Counted from the stretch's first letter, positions 6,250 through 14,725 are shown. The stretch: DNA of 17,591 nt from an uncultured Clostridia bacterium (GCA_934162655.1 CAKPJL010000023.1:1-17591); one strand, 5' to 3'. Numbers and translations are program-made. Notes: generated by a model not told the origin, from the letters alone.

Positions 6250-6910
6250 CGATAAAATAATAACCATACTTACAGATAGTATAGGAAAGATATCTTGTAT
6301 GGCAAAAGGTGCTAAAAAGAATAATAGTCCAATACTTGCATGTTCACAATATCTTGTGTATAGTGAATTTATATTATACAAGTCTAATAATTTTTATTAT
6401 ATAAATTCAGCTGAAATAATATCTACTTTTTATAATTTTAGAGTAAACTTTGAAAAATTAGAAGAAGCTTTTGAACTTACTAAGTTGTTAAATATCGTTG
6501 TGAGCGAAAATGAAGATACTTCTGATATTTTGAATTTATTTTTAAATACTATTTATTTACTTGATAAAAATGAAAAAGATAAAAAACTTGTAAAATGTAT
6601 ATTTAAATTAAAATTGTTTTGCTTGATTGGGTTTTCGCCTAATACCTATAAATGTAATAGTTGCGGACAAGCATTTTTAGCAGAAAATAAAATATATTAT
6701 GATTATGTTTCAAACGCTTTTATTTGTTCTAATTGTTATTTAATAGAAAATAAAAGTAGATATATTGATATAAAGCATTCTACTTTACTTGCAATAAAAT
6801 TTGTTATACTTTCAAATATCAAAAAGGTATTTTCTTTTGAAATAACTGATATTAATAACTTTGAAATTTTTGTTAATACATATCAAGATGTTTTGTTAAA
6901 TGACATCTAA
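6194..6910 (+). CDS. recO: DNA repair protein RecO
   Basis: A 238-residue protein that loads RecA on SSB-coated single-stranded DNA in the RecFOR pathway. The GTG start is chosen from GGGGAG (6181-6186) 7 nt upstream and from alignment of the N-terminus (VKGIVIKEIPYKDNDKIIT) to the OB-fold start of known RecO proteins. GKISCMAKGAKK continues the OB fold. A zinc finger in the C-terminal part has Cys at 154, 157, 178 and 181. The start lies inside yqzL, so the two are likely translationally coupled. Confidence 0.93.
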   Translation: MRQIKVKGIVIKEIPYKDNDKIITILTDSIGKISCMAKGAKKNNSPILACSQYLVYSEFILYKSNNFYYINSAEIISTFYNFRVNFEKLEEAFELTKLLNIVVSENEDTSDILNLFLNTIYLLDKNEKDKKLVKCIFKLKLFCLIGFSPNTYKCNSCGQAFLAENKIYYDYVSNAFICSNCYLIENKSRYIDIKHSTLLAIKFVILSNIKKVFSFEITDINNFEIFVNTYQDVLLNDI

Positions 6911-6926
6911 TTATAGGGGGGATTTT

Positions 6927-7830
6927 ATGAATAAAAAGGTTGTAATTTTTGTTATATTAGCTGTTATAGTATTTGGTATATGTTTTAGTCTACGGTTATA
7001 TATTAAATCAAAGAAAAAAAGGCAAAAATATTGAAAAAAACAGTAATTTGAATAACTACGAACAGATAGATAGTAAAAAAGCAAGTGAAGAAGTAAAAAA
7101 TGGTGAGGATAATAAAACAAAACAACCAGTGAAAATACTTCCAAATAGTAGAATTGGTATAGATATATTAAAGAATTTTCAAATAACAAATGTATATTCT
7201 ACAAGATTTTATAATTTACTAGACAATGAAGGATTAAGCAGTAAAGTAAAAAGAAGTTGGAGTTTTATAAATATAATGCAAGGTAATGACTATTTATATA
7301 TGTTAAATTATTCGGATGATTCTTCATGTACATATATATCAGAATCAGATCTAATTACGGTTTCATCAAATATATTTTATGATGGAAAAAGTATTGCAAG
7401 TGGCGATTTAATATACGACTTTAAGTTTAATCAAAAAGATAAACGTTATGAAATACCTTCTATTGGAATCTCAGGTGGAGATGATGTAATCACAGTAGAG
7501 GTACCTTATGAAATTTTAGAATATCAAAATGGAAAGTATGAAGTTTATATGTATAGAGTTTATTTAAAACAAACAATGTCGGATTTTAAAGCAGAAACTC
7601 AGGAGCAATTTGCAAACATTATTACATCTGTATATTATGATGAAAATTTAAGCAATAAAGCTTGCCAAATAGATGATGATAATATACTTTCAAATCTGGA
7701 AGGTCAAAGAAACATTTTAAGAAGTTATATTGAATCAAACAAAATAGATAGTACCTTACTTCAAAAAACAAAATATACACTTTTAAAAGAAGGATCATCT
7801 TACAAAGTTAGTGAATATGAAAAATTATAA
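6927..7830 (+). CDS. membrane-anchored unknown protein, interrupted by a frameshift at A7
   Basis: The gene begins at ATG 6927 after a strong GGGGGG ribosome binding site (6915-6921), 17 nt past recO. That frame encodes an N-terminal anchor (MNKKVVIFVILAVIVFGICF) but stops at 7032-7034. The remaining 270 or so residues continue in the next frame. The switch maps to AAGAAAAAAAGG: seven A at 7014-7020. Removing one A joins the frames into a 300-residue protein with anchor, Lys-rich stop-transfer, an Asn/Glu/Lys linker and an extracytoplasmic alpha/beta domain (about 75-300). The only alternative, a TTG at 6973, has no ribosome binding site and would spoil the anchor. I cannot tell whether this is a sequencing or assembly error, a true null allele, phase variation or slippage. 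Family not recognised. Confidence 0.65.
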
Positions 7831-7838
7831 GTTGTGAT

Positions 7839-7867
7839 AGGGAAGATAACATTATTTTATCTTCTCT
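7839..7867 (+). terminator. hairpin between the frameshifted gene and the ligase gene
   Basis: An 11-bp stem with one G-U pair (7839-7849 with 7857-7867) and a 7-nt loop is followed by a weak TTATTTG tract. It may be a partial terminator reducing read-through into the ligase gene, or an RNA processing element. Confidence 0.4.
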
Positions 7868-7884
7868 TATTTGAAGGGAGAAAA

Positions 7885-10218
7885 ATGGGGGAATATATAA
7901 ATAAATATAAAAGTACAATATTAAAATTTATAGATTTTTTAATAGTATTTTTTTTAATATTACTTTCTATTAAAAAAGGAGGATTTTATAAATCAGACTA
8001 TTTAGGATTTAATTTTATTATATCTTTAATAGGTGTAATGTATATACCAATAAAATCATACTTTTTACTCAAAAATAACCAAATAAAAAAAGATAGTATT
8101 TTATTTTTAATGTTTGGGCTGGCTCTATCTTACAGTTTGCCTATAATATTTAATAATTACTCAGATCTCTCAGATGCATTATTTGAATTTACTAAATATT
8201 ATAATGCAGTAATTATATATTTTATAGTAAAAAATTCAGAATCTAAAAATATTTATATTAATGGACTTATCTTACTATCTATTGTTCAGGGACTATTTGG
8301 CATAGACCAAATTGCAAATAGAGTGCTAAGTAAGTTACTACAAAATTTTAATACTGGATATTTAAGCATTGACCTTGATAGAATGTCAGGAACAATTCAG
8401 TATGCAAACACATATGCAATAATAATTGTTATAGGAATAATTTTGCTTGTAGAAAAATTAGATAATATAATTTCTAAAAATAAGTTTTGGACATCAGCAC
8501 TCTTAAATTCAATGCTTACTTTCATTACAATATGTTTAATACTTACAAAGACAAGATTTGCCTTTATTGTTTTACTTTTCCTAGTTATAGTTTTAATAAT
8601 AAGTAAAAATATAGTAAATAAAAAGAAAATTTGTTTTATTGCTATTTTAAATTTAATAACAGCACTTATAAGTTCGTCTATTATTTCTAGATGTATGATA
8701 TTAAATATAAAAATGTATATATATGTATATATGGCATTATTTATTGCTATCTACACTTTTATAAGTTACTTTTGCATAAAACTTATAAATAAAATAGATA
8801 TAAAAATAAATAAAAAAATATTTATAACATTAATTATAAGTACAATATTACTAATATCTTTGTATTTTATTTTAGCGTTTAATATCTATTCTATCGTTGT
8901 ACTTGATAAAAGTAATACTTCATATAGTTGTGATGTTTATTTAAATGCAAAACAGAATAATAATATAAAAATAAATATATTAAGCAAAGAGAAAGAATCT
9001 AAATATAAATTAAAAGTTTTCTCATTAGACAGAATAGAAGGACAAAGTATTTTATTTGAAGAAGAAAGAGTGGTAAATACAAGCGATGAAATCATAATTG
9101 ATGATGCGTATGTTAAACTAGAGAGCTTTAAATGCTTTAAATTTGAATTTGAATGTGTTAGTGGAGATATATCTATAAGTAATGTAGTAATAAATGATAA
9201 GAAACATGCAATATCATATCTTCTAATACCCTATGATGTTATAGAAAGAATATTAGATGGAGTTACAGGATCAGATAGTATAACAAGTAGATGTACTTAC
9301 TATTTAGACGCTATTAAGATAATTAAAAATTCTCCTAAAAATCTTATTATAGGATGTGGTGGAGAAACTTTTAAAAATATGTATAACCAATTTAAAAGTA
9401 GTAATTACACATCAACAGAAGTACATAACTCATATCTACAAATATTTTGCGAGTCTGGTATAGTAGGCTTTTTATTTATATTTTTAATTATTGTGCTTAT
9501 AATAAAAAATTATAAATTTGATTTTAAAAAAATTGCATTATATGCCCTCATAATACACTCAGCACTTGATTTAAATTTTTCATATATGATAACAGTTGTA
9601 ATTTTTTCTATACTTATTGGATGTCTAAAAAAAAGAGTAGATGAAAATAATAAAAATAAATATTATAATGTATTATATATAATATTTATATGCATTGTAA
9701 CAGTTTTGCTATGTGTTATTATACATATTGAGTTTAGGGCAAATATTGCATATAAAATGTATATAAGTGATACTAAATATGATAATTTAGATGAAGAAGA
9801 AAAATTTAAAACTATGATTGCACTTTATAAGAAGAAATTTGAATTTGATAAGACCGATTATAAAAATTTAAAGGGGTATATAGATATTAGATTAAAATAT
9901 GCAGAATTCTTAAAAAATGTTTCTAGTGCAGATGGGTTATATAGTATTAAATCACAAATTATAGAGATAAACAAATTATTAGAGCATATGGAAAAATCAC
10001 ATAAGTATAGTAAGGATGCACTTTTTTATATTTTTGATGTTTATTATATGAATACAGATTTCTTTTTATATACTTATTTTGAAAATGAAAATATGGTTGG
10101 TAAAAATTATTATAAAGAAAAGATGTCAAATATATTAGATAAACTTGAAATATTTTATAAAAGTCAACCAAATACATTAAAAAGAATAGAAAAAAATAGA
10201 GCATTAATTAATTATTAA
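7885..10218 (+). CDS. O-antigen ligase/polymerase (Wzy_C) family membrane protein
   Basis: A 777-residue polytopic membrane protein from ATG 7885, chosen because GAAGGGAG (7873-7880) precedes it; a GTG 51 nt upstream has none. About a dozen hydrophobic segments are visible. Family signatures are RMSGTIQYANTYA before residue 190, TKTR at 221-224, and HNSYLQIFCESGIVG starting at His514 in the long extracytoplasmic loop, as in WaaL/Wzy/PglL-type enzymes that transfer or polymerise lipid-linked glycans. Two oddities: residues about 346-440 form a beta-rich insert ahead of the conserved His loop, and about 140 C-terminal residues after the last membrane helix are charged and helical. Substrate unknown; in a Firmicute a wall or capsule polysaccharide is likely. 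Confidence 0.85.
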   Translation: MGEYINKYKSTILKFIDFLIVFFLILLSIKKGGFYKSDYLGFNFIISLIGVMYIPIKSYFLLKNNQIKKDSILFLMFGLALSYSLPIIFNNYSDLSDALFEFTKYYNAVIIYFIVKNSESKNIYINGLILLSIVQGLFGIDQIANRVLSKLLQNFNTGYLSIDLDRMSGTIQYANTYAIIIVIGIILLVEKLDNIISKNKFWTSALLNSMLTFITICLILTKTRFAFIVLLFLVIVLIISKNIVNKKKICFIAILNLITALISSSIISRCMILNIKMYIYVYMALFIAIYTFISYFCIKLINKIDIKINKKIFITLIISTILLISLYFILAFNIYSIVVLDKSNTSYSCDVYLNAKQNNNIKINILSKEKESKYKLKVFSLDRIEGQSILFEEERVVNTSDEIIIDDAYVKLESFKCFKFEFECVSGDISISNVVINDKKHAISYLLIPYDVIERILDGVTGSDSITSRCTYYLDAIKIIKNSPKNLIIGCGGETFKNMYNQFKSSNYTSTEVHNSYLQIFCESGIVGFLFIFLIIVLIIKNYKFDFKKIALYALIIHSALDLNFSYMITVVIFSILIGCLKKRVDENNKNKYYNVLYIIFICIVTVLLCVIIHIEFRANIAYKMYISDTKYDNLDEEEKFKTMIALYKKKFEFDKTDYKNLKGYIDIRLKYAEFLKNVSSADGLYSIKSQIIEINKLLEHMEKSHKYSKDALFYIFDVYYMNTDFFLYTYFENENMVGKNYYKEKMSNILDKLEIFYKSQPNTLKRIEKNRALINY

Positions 10219-10236
10219 AAAATGTATGATATAAAC

Positions 10237-10265
10237 TTGTTTTACTATATAATTTATGGTATAAT
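10237..10265 (+). promoter_or_regulatory. sigma-A promoter of secG, extended -10
   Basis: TTGTTT (10237-10242), 17-bp spacer and perfect TATAAT (10260-10265) with TGG in the extended -10 position. It probably drives secG and the downstream genes, since no other promoter was found before trmB. Confidence 0.7.
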
Positions 10266-10302
10266 TATCTATATTGATTGTACATACAAGGAGGAATATA
10301 TT

Positions 10303-10545
10303 ATGGAATGGTTAGATTGGGTGATATCAATAGCAACAATAATTGTAGGAATTATACTTACAATAGTTATAATGATGCAAACTACAAAAACAGGTGGTTC
10401 AGTAGTTAGCGGAGATAGTTCTAATACTTTTTATGGAACAAATAAATCAAAAACTTTAGATGGAGTGTTATCTAAATACACAGTAATACTTTCAATCATA
10501 TTTATTGTTCTATGCGTTTGCACAACAGTTGTTATTATAAAATAG
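10303..10545 (+). CDS. secG: preprotein translocase subunit SecG
   Basis: An 80-residue membrane protein of usual SecG length, part of the SecYEG channel. The ATG at 10303 follows AAGGAGGA (10289-10296). Two transmembrane helices (about 8-27 and 57-79) flank a conserved loop with the MMQTTKTGGSVVSG segment, the bacterial SecG signature. The frame is open further upstream but that part lies in the promoter. rnr follows directly, a common Firmicute order. Confidence 0.92.
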   Translation: MEWLDWVISIATIIVGIILTIVIMMQTTKTGGSVVSGDSSNTFYGTNKSKTLDGVLSKYTVILSIIFIVLCVCTTVVIIK

Positions 10546-10556
10546 GTTTTAGTTAT

Positions 10557-12749
10557 ATGGGAAAAAGTAATAAAAAAATATTTTGTGGTAAAGAAAATAA
10601 AGCTTTTAGAAAAGTTAGTATTTATGATATTAATAGTAAAAAGGAAGTTCTTACTTCCTTTTTTTTAGATAAATCATATGTTCCAATGACAAAAAAGCAG
10701 ATAATAAGTTTTTTACAAGTACCACAAGAAGAAATAGGAATATTTGATAAAGTATTAGAAGAGTTAGAAAATGAAGCATTTATATACATAGATGATAGCA
10801 AAAGATTTAGGCTAGTTAAAAATAATGAAACTATAAAGGCTAGTTATCAAGGAAAAAATGAAAAATTTGGAATTGCTATATCTGATAAATTTAGTGATAT
10901 ATATATTGAAAAAGAAAATTCAATGGGAGCTATGAATGGCGATGAGATACTAGTTAGTATAGTTTGTGATGCTTCAAAAGATAAAATATATGGAAAAGTA
11001 GTAAAAATAATTAAAAGAAATACAAGAACAATTATTGGTAGGCATATAAAAAACAGCAATTTTGGATTTGTAGAGCCAATTAATAATAAGATTTTTGACA
11101 TATACATTCCAAAAAAAAGCTCTCAAAAGTTTAAAAATGATGATATAGTTGAAGTACAGTTAACAAAATATCCAACATTAAAGAATAAAGCTGAAGGAAT
11201 AATTGTAAAGAAAATTTCCTCAGCACAAGATGAAAATTCACAAATTAAGGGAATGTATGAAGCATATAAAATATCTTGCTTAAAAGAATTTCCAAAAAAT
11301 GTATTAGAAGAAATTAAAAATATTAATGATAATGTTTTAGATGAGGAAAAAGTAGGCAGAGTAGATAGGACTAAAGATATGGTATATACAATAGATTCTG
11401 AAGATGCTAAAGATTTAGATGATGCCGTATGTGTAAAAAAAATAGATAAAAATACTTTTTTACTCTCAGTATATATAGCAGATGTTTCTCATTATGTAAA
11501 AGATAAAACTGCACTTGATCAAGAAGCATCAAAAAGGGCTACTAGTATATATATTCCAAATGATGTAGTACCAATGCTACCTAAAAAACTATCCAATGGA
11601 ATTTGTAGTTTAAACGAAGGTGTAGAAAGGTTAGCTCTTGCAGTAGATCAAAAAATAGATGCAAGGACGGGCAATGTAATAAGTTCAGATATATTCAAAG
11701 CTATAATAAAGGTCAAAAAGAGAATGTCTTATGATAAAGTATATAAAACTCTTACTAAAACAGATAGTGTGGTTGAAAAAGAATATAATGACTATTATGA
11801 AGATTTAGTACATTTTAAGCAGTTAGCAGAAATATTACATGATAAAAGAATTAAGATGGGTTCAATTGATTTTGATATACCTGAAACAAAAGTTATCATA
11901 GATGAAAATGGTAATGTTACAGATATTAAACCATATGAAATAACATTTGCAAACAAAATAATAGAAGAATTTATGCTTGTTACTAATATGACAGTAGCAA
12001 AAACTTTTAGTTCACTTGAAATGCCATTTATATATAGAATACATGAGAACCCAGATGATGAAAAAATAAGAGAATTAAATGAATTTTTAGGTAAGTATGG
12101 GAAAAGGATTAAAAATATAAAAAATATACATCCTAAGTCATTTTATGATGTGCTAAAAGCCATAGAAGATGAAAAACAAAAAAGAGTAGTTTCTAAAATA
12201 ATGCTTAGAACCTTAAAACTTGCAAGGTATCATAATGAATGCCTAGGTCATTTTGGCCTTGGAGCTAAGTATTATTGCCACTTTACATCACCAATTAGAA
12301 GGTATCCAGACCTATTTATACACAGGGTAATATCTGAGTGTATTAATAATAATTATGTTTTGAGTGAAGAAAAGATTAATAGGTTTATAAAACAATCAGA
12401 AAAATATTCTAAAATTTCTTCTGATGCTGAAAAAGAGGCCACAAAGATAGAAAGAGAATTTGTTGAACTATATGAATGTGTATATATGAAAAGATATATT
12501 GGCAATACATTTAATGGTGCCGTATCTTCTGTAACAAGCTTTGGTATGTTTGTTGAACTTGAAAATACCATTGAGGGATTTGTACCATTTGACCTATTAC
12601 CTGGTAATGACTATTTTGACTTTGATGAGGTACATAAAATTTTAGTAGGAAGAAGAACAGGAAAAATATATGCAATAGGTGATAATGTCACAGTAAAATT
12701 AACAAGAGTTGATGTAAGGTCTAGACAAATTGATTTTAAAATTATATAA
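10557..12749 (+). CDS. rnr: ribonuclease R
   Basis: A 730-residue 3'-5' exoribonuclease that degrades structured RNA. Order of domains: N-terminal helix-turn-helix (about 30-90), cold-shock OB folds (about 90-250), catalytic RNB domain and a C-terminal S1 domain (about 645-728). The metal-binding aspartates align as Asp280, Asp286, Asp288 and Asp289 in DSEDAKDLDDA. HFTSPIRRYPDLFIHR further supports the RNB domain. The protein lacks the Lys-rich tail many RNase R have. ATG 10557 is favoured over 10512, which lies inside secG, but its ribosome binding site is weak (AGG at 10544-10546). The HTH reading FFLDKSYVPMTKKQ needs a start upstream of 10686. A terminator-like hairpin lies inside the 5' coding region. 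Confidence 0.95.
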   Translation: MGKSNKKIFCGKENKAFRKVSIYDINSKKEVLTSFFLDKSYVPMTKKQIISFLQVPQEEIGIFDKVLEELENEAFIYIDDSKRFRLVKNNETIKASYQGKNEKFGIAISDKFSDIYIEKENSMGAMNGDEILVSIVCDASKDKIYGKVVKIIKRNTRTIIGRHIKNSNFGFVEPINNKIFDIYIPKKSSQKFKNDDIVEVQLTKYPTLKNKAEGIIVKKISSAQDENSQIKGMYEAYKISCLKEFPKNVLEEIKNINDNVLDEEKVGRVDRTKDMVYTIDSEDAKDLDDAVCVKKIDKNTFLLSVYIADVSHYVKDKTALDQEASKRATSIYIPNDVVPMLPKKLSNGICSLNEGVERLALAVDQKIDARTGNVISSDIFKAIIKVKKRMSYDKVYKTLTKTDSVVEKEYNDYYEDLVHFKQLAEILHDKRIKMGSIDFDIPETKVIIDENGNVTDIKPYEITFANKIIEEFMLVTNMTVAKTFSSLEMPFIYRIHENPDDEKIRELNEFLGKYGKRIKNIKNIHPKSFYDVLKAIEDEKQKRVVSKIMLRTLKLARYHNECLGHFGLGAKYYCHFTSPIRRYPDLFIHRVISECINNNYVLSEEKINRFIKQSEKYSKISSDAEKEATKIEREFVELYECVYMKRYIGNTFNGAVSSVTSFGMFVELENTIEGFVPFDLLPGNDYFDFDEVHKILVGRRTGKIYAIGDNVTVKLTRVDVRSRQIDFKII
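10638..10666 (+). terminator. terminator-like hairpin inside the rnr coding region
   Basis: A perfect 11-bp stem (10638-10648 with 10653-10663), a 4-nt loop (TCTT) and T8 (10659-10666) has all the parts of an intrinsic terminator. It starts 81 nt past the rnr ATG and encodes part of the HTH. It could end a share of secG transcripts or attenuate rnr; translation over it would prevent folding. Confidence 0.55.
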
Positions 12750-12778
12750 TATTTTAAAAGAAGTATAGAGGAGTATAT

Positions 12779-13585
12779 ATGGCTACAAAAAGAAGAATTA
12801 AATCTAAACAAAATATTAAAAGAACAGAAAAAATTACTAGTGTTAATAGTGATGATACTACAAATAATATAGACTTGCAAAATGACACAAAAAAAAGTAA
12901 TATTGAAGAAACAAAATATAAAAATATTTTGTTTGAATATTTTAATTATTATAAAAATAAATTAATTAGGAAAAATATTGTTATATTTATATTATCTGTC
13001 TTACTATTTGCAATATTTTTAGGAAATTATATTTCTAATTTAAATAATAGCGATTTTTTAGAACAAGTAAAAAATATAGGTACATCTCAAGCAAATTATG
13101 GAGTAATAAGTAATATAATTAAAAATAAGATACCTACTTTATTTATAATAATACTTGCAGGTATTACTCCTTATTTTTATATATCTACACTTGGTATATT
13201 TAGTGGTGTGCAACTTGCAAGTGAAATATTTTCTAAAATATCAGTTGCAAACAATACAAATTCTATTGTGTTTATGTGTATTGGAGCAATAATACAGATG
13301 GTTGGATTTTCTCTTGCAGCATCTACTGGTATGAATTGGTGTACAATAATGATAAAAAGAAATAGATATTTTAGCGGAAGAGAAAATTCAGTGTTAGATC
13401 TTAGGCAAGAGTATTATCGCTTGAAAAACGATAATAAAAAATTAGAACAGTTAAAAAAGAAGAAAAAAGAAAAATTACTTAAAAACGAAAAAAATAATGT
13501 CAAAGTACCATATAAAATGTTTATAATGTCGTTTTTAATAAGTTGCTTAATTGTAATTTTAGGTACATTGATATTTTATATTTAA
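12779..13585 (+). CDS. multi-pass membrane protein, possibly SpoIIM/DUF95-like
   Basis: A 268-residue protein with GAGGAG (12768-12773) 5 nt before its ATG. A Lys/Asn/Thr-rich cytoplasmic N-terminus (about 1-60) is followed by membrane segments at about 64-85, 110-130, 135-150, 160-185 and a last one at 247-267. A long Lys-rich helix (about 200-240, including QLKKKKKEKLLKNEK) separates the last segment. The pattern of an amphipathic N-terminus, NKIPTLFIIILAGITPYFY and a Gly-rich helix (GAIIQMVGFSLAASTG) is reminiscent of the SpoIIM/DUF95 family of sporulation membrane proteins, but I could not match a diagnostic motif. It lies between rnr and trmB without its own promoter. Confidence 0.55.
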   Translation: MATKRRIKSKQNIKRTEKITSVNSDDTTNNIDLQNDTKKSNIEETKYKNILFEYFNYYKNKLIRKNIVIFILSVLLFAIFLGNYISNLNNSDFLEQVKNIGTSQANYGVISNIIKNKIPTLFIIILAGITPYFYISTLGIFSGVQLASEIFSKISVANNTNSIVFMCIGAIIQMVGFSLAASTGMNWCTIMIKRNRYFSGRENSVLDLRQEYYRLKNDNKKLEQLKKKKKEKLLKNEKNNVKVPYKMFIMSFLISCLIVILGTLIFYI

Positions 13586-13612
13586 TTTAAGAGAGGATGC
13601 TTATAAAAAACT

Positions 13613-14251
13613 ATGAGAGCAAGATTTAATAATAAAGCAAAAGATGAAATAATTGCGTGCGATAAATTTGTAAAAGATAGTGCTTTATTAAAGGAAATTA
13701 TACAAAAAAATAAAGATAAAAAAATATTTGTAGAAATAGGCATGGGAAAAGGTGACTTTATATCAAATCTTTCAAGTATGGACAGAGAAAGTATTTATAT
13801 AGGTATAGAGTTATGCATTCCGGTTCTTGCACTTGCCATAAAAAAAATTACTAGATTTGAGGAACAAAATAATATCAAACTTGATAATTTATATTTAATG
13901 TCTTTTGATGCAAAGCTTATAAATGAGTATTTTTGCGAAAAATCAGTTGAGAAAATATATTTAAATTTTAGTGATCCTTGGCCAAAAAAGAGGCATACAA
14001 AAAGAAGACTTACATATAAGGATTTTCTTGCAGAATATAAAAAAGTATTAAAAGATGAAGGAGTAATCGAGTTTAAAACTGACAATAGAGGACTTTTTGA
14101 ATTTAGTATTTTAAGTATGCAAAATTTTGGCATGACTTTTTTAGAGATTTATTTGGATTTACACAAAACAGATGTTTTTAATATAGAAACGGAGTACGAA
14201 AAAAAATTCTCGCCAAAAGGACCTATTTATAAGTTAGTTGCTAAATTTTAA
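13613..14251 (+). CDS. trmB: tRNA (guanine-N7-)-methyltransferase TrmB
   Basis: A 212-residue Rossmann-fold methyltransferase that makes m7G46 in tRNA using SAM. SAM-binding VEIGMGKGDF (40-49), the catalytic and tRNA-binding SDPWPKKRH (120-128), FKTDN (154-158) and the C-terminal TEYEKKFSPKG (193-203) are all present, and the length is normal. GAGAGG at 13591-13596 lies 16 nt before the ATG, a longer spacing than its neighbours. It ends just upstream of the tRNA operon. Confidence 0.95.
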   Translation: MRARFNNKAKDEIIACDKFVKDSALLKEIIQKNKDKKIFVEIGMGKGDFISNLSSMDRESIYIGIELCIPVLALAIKKITRFEEQNNIKLDNLYLMSFDAKLINEYFCEKSVEKIYLNFSDPWPKKRHTKRRLTYKDFLAEYKKVLKDEGVIEFKTDNRGLFEFSILSMQNFGMTFLEIYLDLHKTDVFNIETEYEKKFSPKGPIYKLVAKF

Positions 14252-14289
14252 CAAATTATGGTTTAATTTTAAAAAATATGCACAAAATA

Positions 14290-14318
14290 TTGACAAATTA
14301 TAAAAAATAGATTACAAT
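14290..14318 (+). promoter_or_regulatory. near-consensus promoter of the tRNA operon
   Basis: Perfect TTGACA (14290-14295), a 17-bp spacer and TACAAT (14313-14318), directly upstream of tRNA-His. It is the only perfect -35 hexamer with a matching -10 that I found in the window, as expected for a stable-RNA promoter. Confidence 0.9.
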
Positions 14319-14331
14319 ATATAGGTAGCAC

Positions 14332-14409
14332 GGTGGATATAGCTCATTTGGTTAGAGCGCCAGTTTGTGGCACTGGAGGTGCTGGGTTCGATCCCCAGTA
14401 TCCACCCCA
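14332..14409 (+). tRNA. tRNA-His (anticodon GTG)
   Basis: A full cloverleaf: acceptor GTGGATA/TATCCAC, D-stem GCTC/GAGC, anticodon stem CCAGT/ACTGG with loop TTGTGGC giving anticodon GTG, and T-arm CTGGG/CCCAG with TTCGATC. G at 14332 is the extra 5' G-1 facing discriminator C73, diagnostic for tRNA-His. CCA is encoded (14407-14409). Confidence 0.97.
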
Positions 14410-14434
14410 CTATGTTATAATCTATTTTGTTTAT

Positions 14435-14509
14435 TGGGGTATAGCCAAGCGGTAAGGCATCAGACTTTGACTCTGACATTCGTTGGTTCGAATCCAGCTA
14501 CCCCAGCCA
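14435..14509 (+). tRNA. tRNA-Gln (anticodon TTG)
   Basis: Acceptor TGGGGTA/TACCCCA, D-stem GCC/GGC, anticodon stem TCAGA/TCTGA with loop CTTTGAC giving anticodon TTG, T-arm GTTGG/CCAGC with TTCGAAT, discriminator G and encoded CCA (14507-14509). It lies 25 nt after tRNA-His, in the same transcript. Confidence 0.97.
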
Positions 14510-14583
14510 AAAACGATTTTCGTCGAACCATTTGGGAGTCTTGACATAAAAGAGTTTCAAAATTTAGACAAAATCAAAAAAAG

Positions 14584-14622
14584 AAAGAAGTTAGTTTGAT
14601 TCTATAAACTAGCTTCTTTTTT
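14584..14622 (+). terminator. terminator of the tRNA operon
   Basis: A 14-bp stem with one G-U pair (14584-14597 with 14606-14619) and an 8-nt loop, ending in T6 (14617-14622), 75 nt downstream of tRNA-Gln. The 74 bases between tRNA-Gln and the stem hold no third tRNA. Confidence 0.85.
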
Positions 14623-14683
14623 GTTATAAAAAAATAAATATGCAAAAATTCATATAACATTAAAATAGCATAAAAATATATTT

Positions 14684-14725
14684 AGAGTATTAGTTTAGCA
14701 TGTAAAATGCTTCTAATACTCTTTT
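14684..14725 (+). terminator. two-part hairpin in the tRNA-proximal gap
   Basis: Outer 10-bp stem (14684-14693 with 14713-14722), short internal bulges and an inner 5-bp stem AGCAT/ATGCT with a 5-nt loop, then TTTT (14722-14725) and G. It could be a second terminator, or the 3' end of a small RNA or lost gene, since the tRNA terminator is already complete 60 nt upstream. Confidence 0.5.

Noticed and set aside
7834..7884. GTG start at 7834 for the ligase-like gene
   Set aside because: It has no ribosome binding site and would put a hairpin in the coding region; ATG 7885 has GAAGGGAG upstream.
10512..10556. Upstream in-frame ATG for rnr at 10512
   Set aside because: It lies inside the secG coding end and has no ribosome binding site; the 10557 ATG fits better although its own site is weak.
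13597..13629. Short ORF at ATG 13597 ahead of trmB as a leader peptide
   Set aside because: The Shine-Dalgarno abuts the ATG with no spacing and the ORF is only ten codons.
14541..14569. TTGACA at 14541 as a promoter after tRNA-Gln
   Set aside because: There is no acceptable -10 at 16-18 bp, and it lies inside the tRNA transcript ahead of its terminator.
14510..14583. A third tRNA or tRNA remnant after tRNA-Gln (CGTCGAACC resembling a T arm)
   Set aside because: No acceptor or anticodon stems could be paired.
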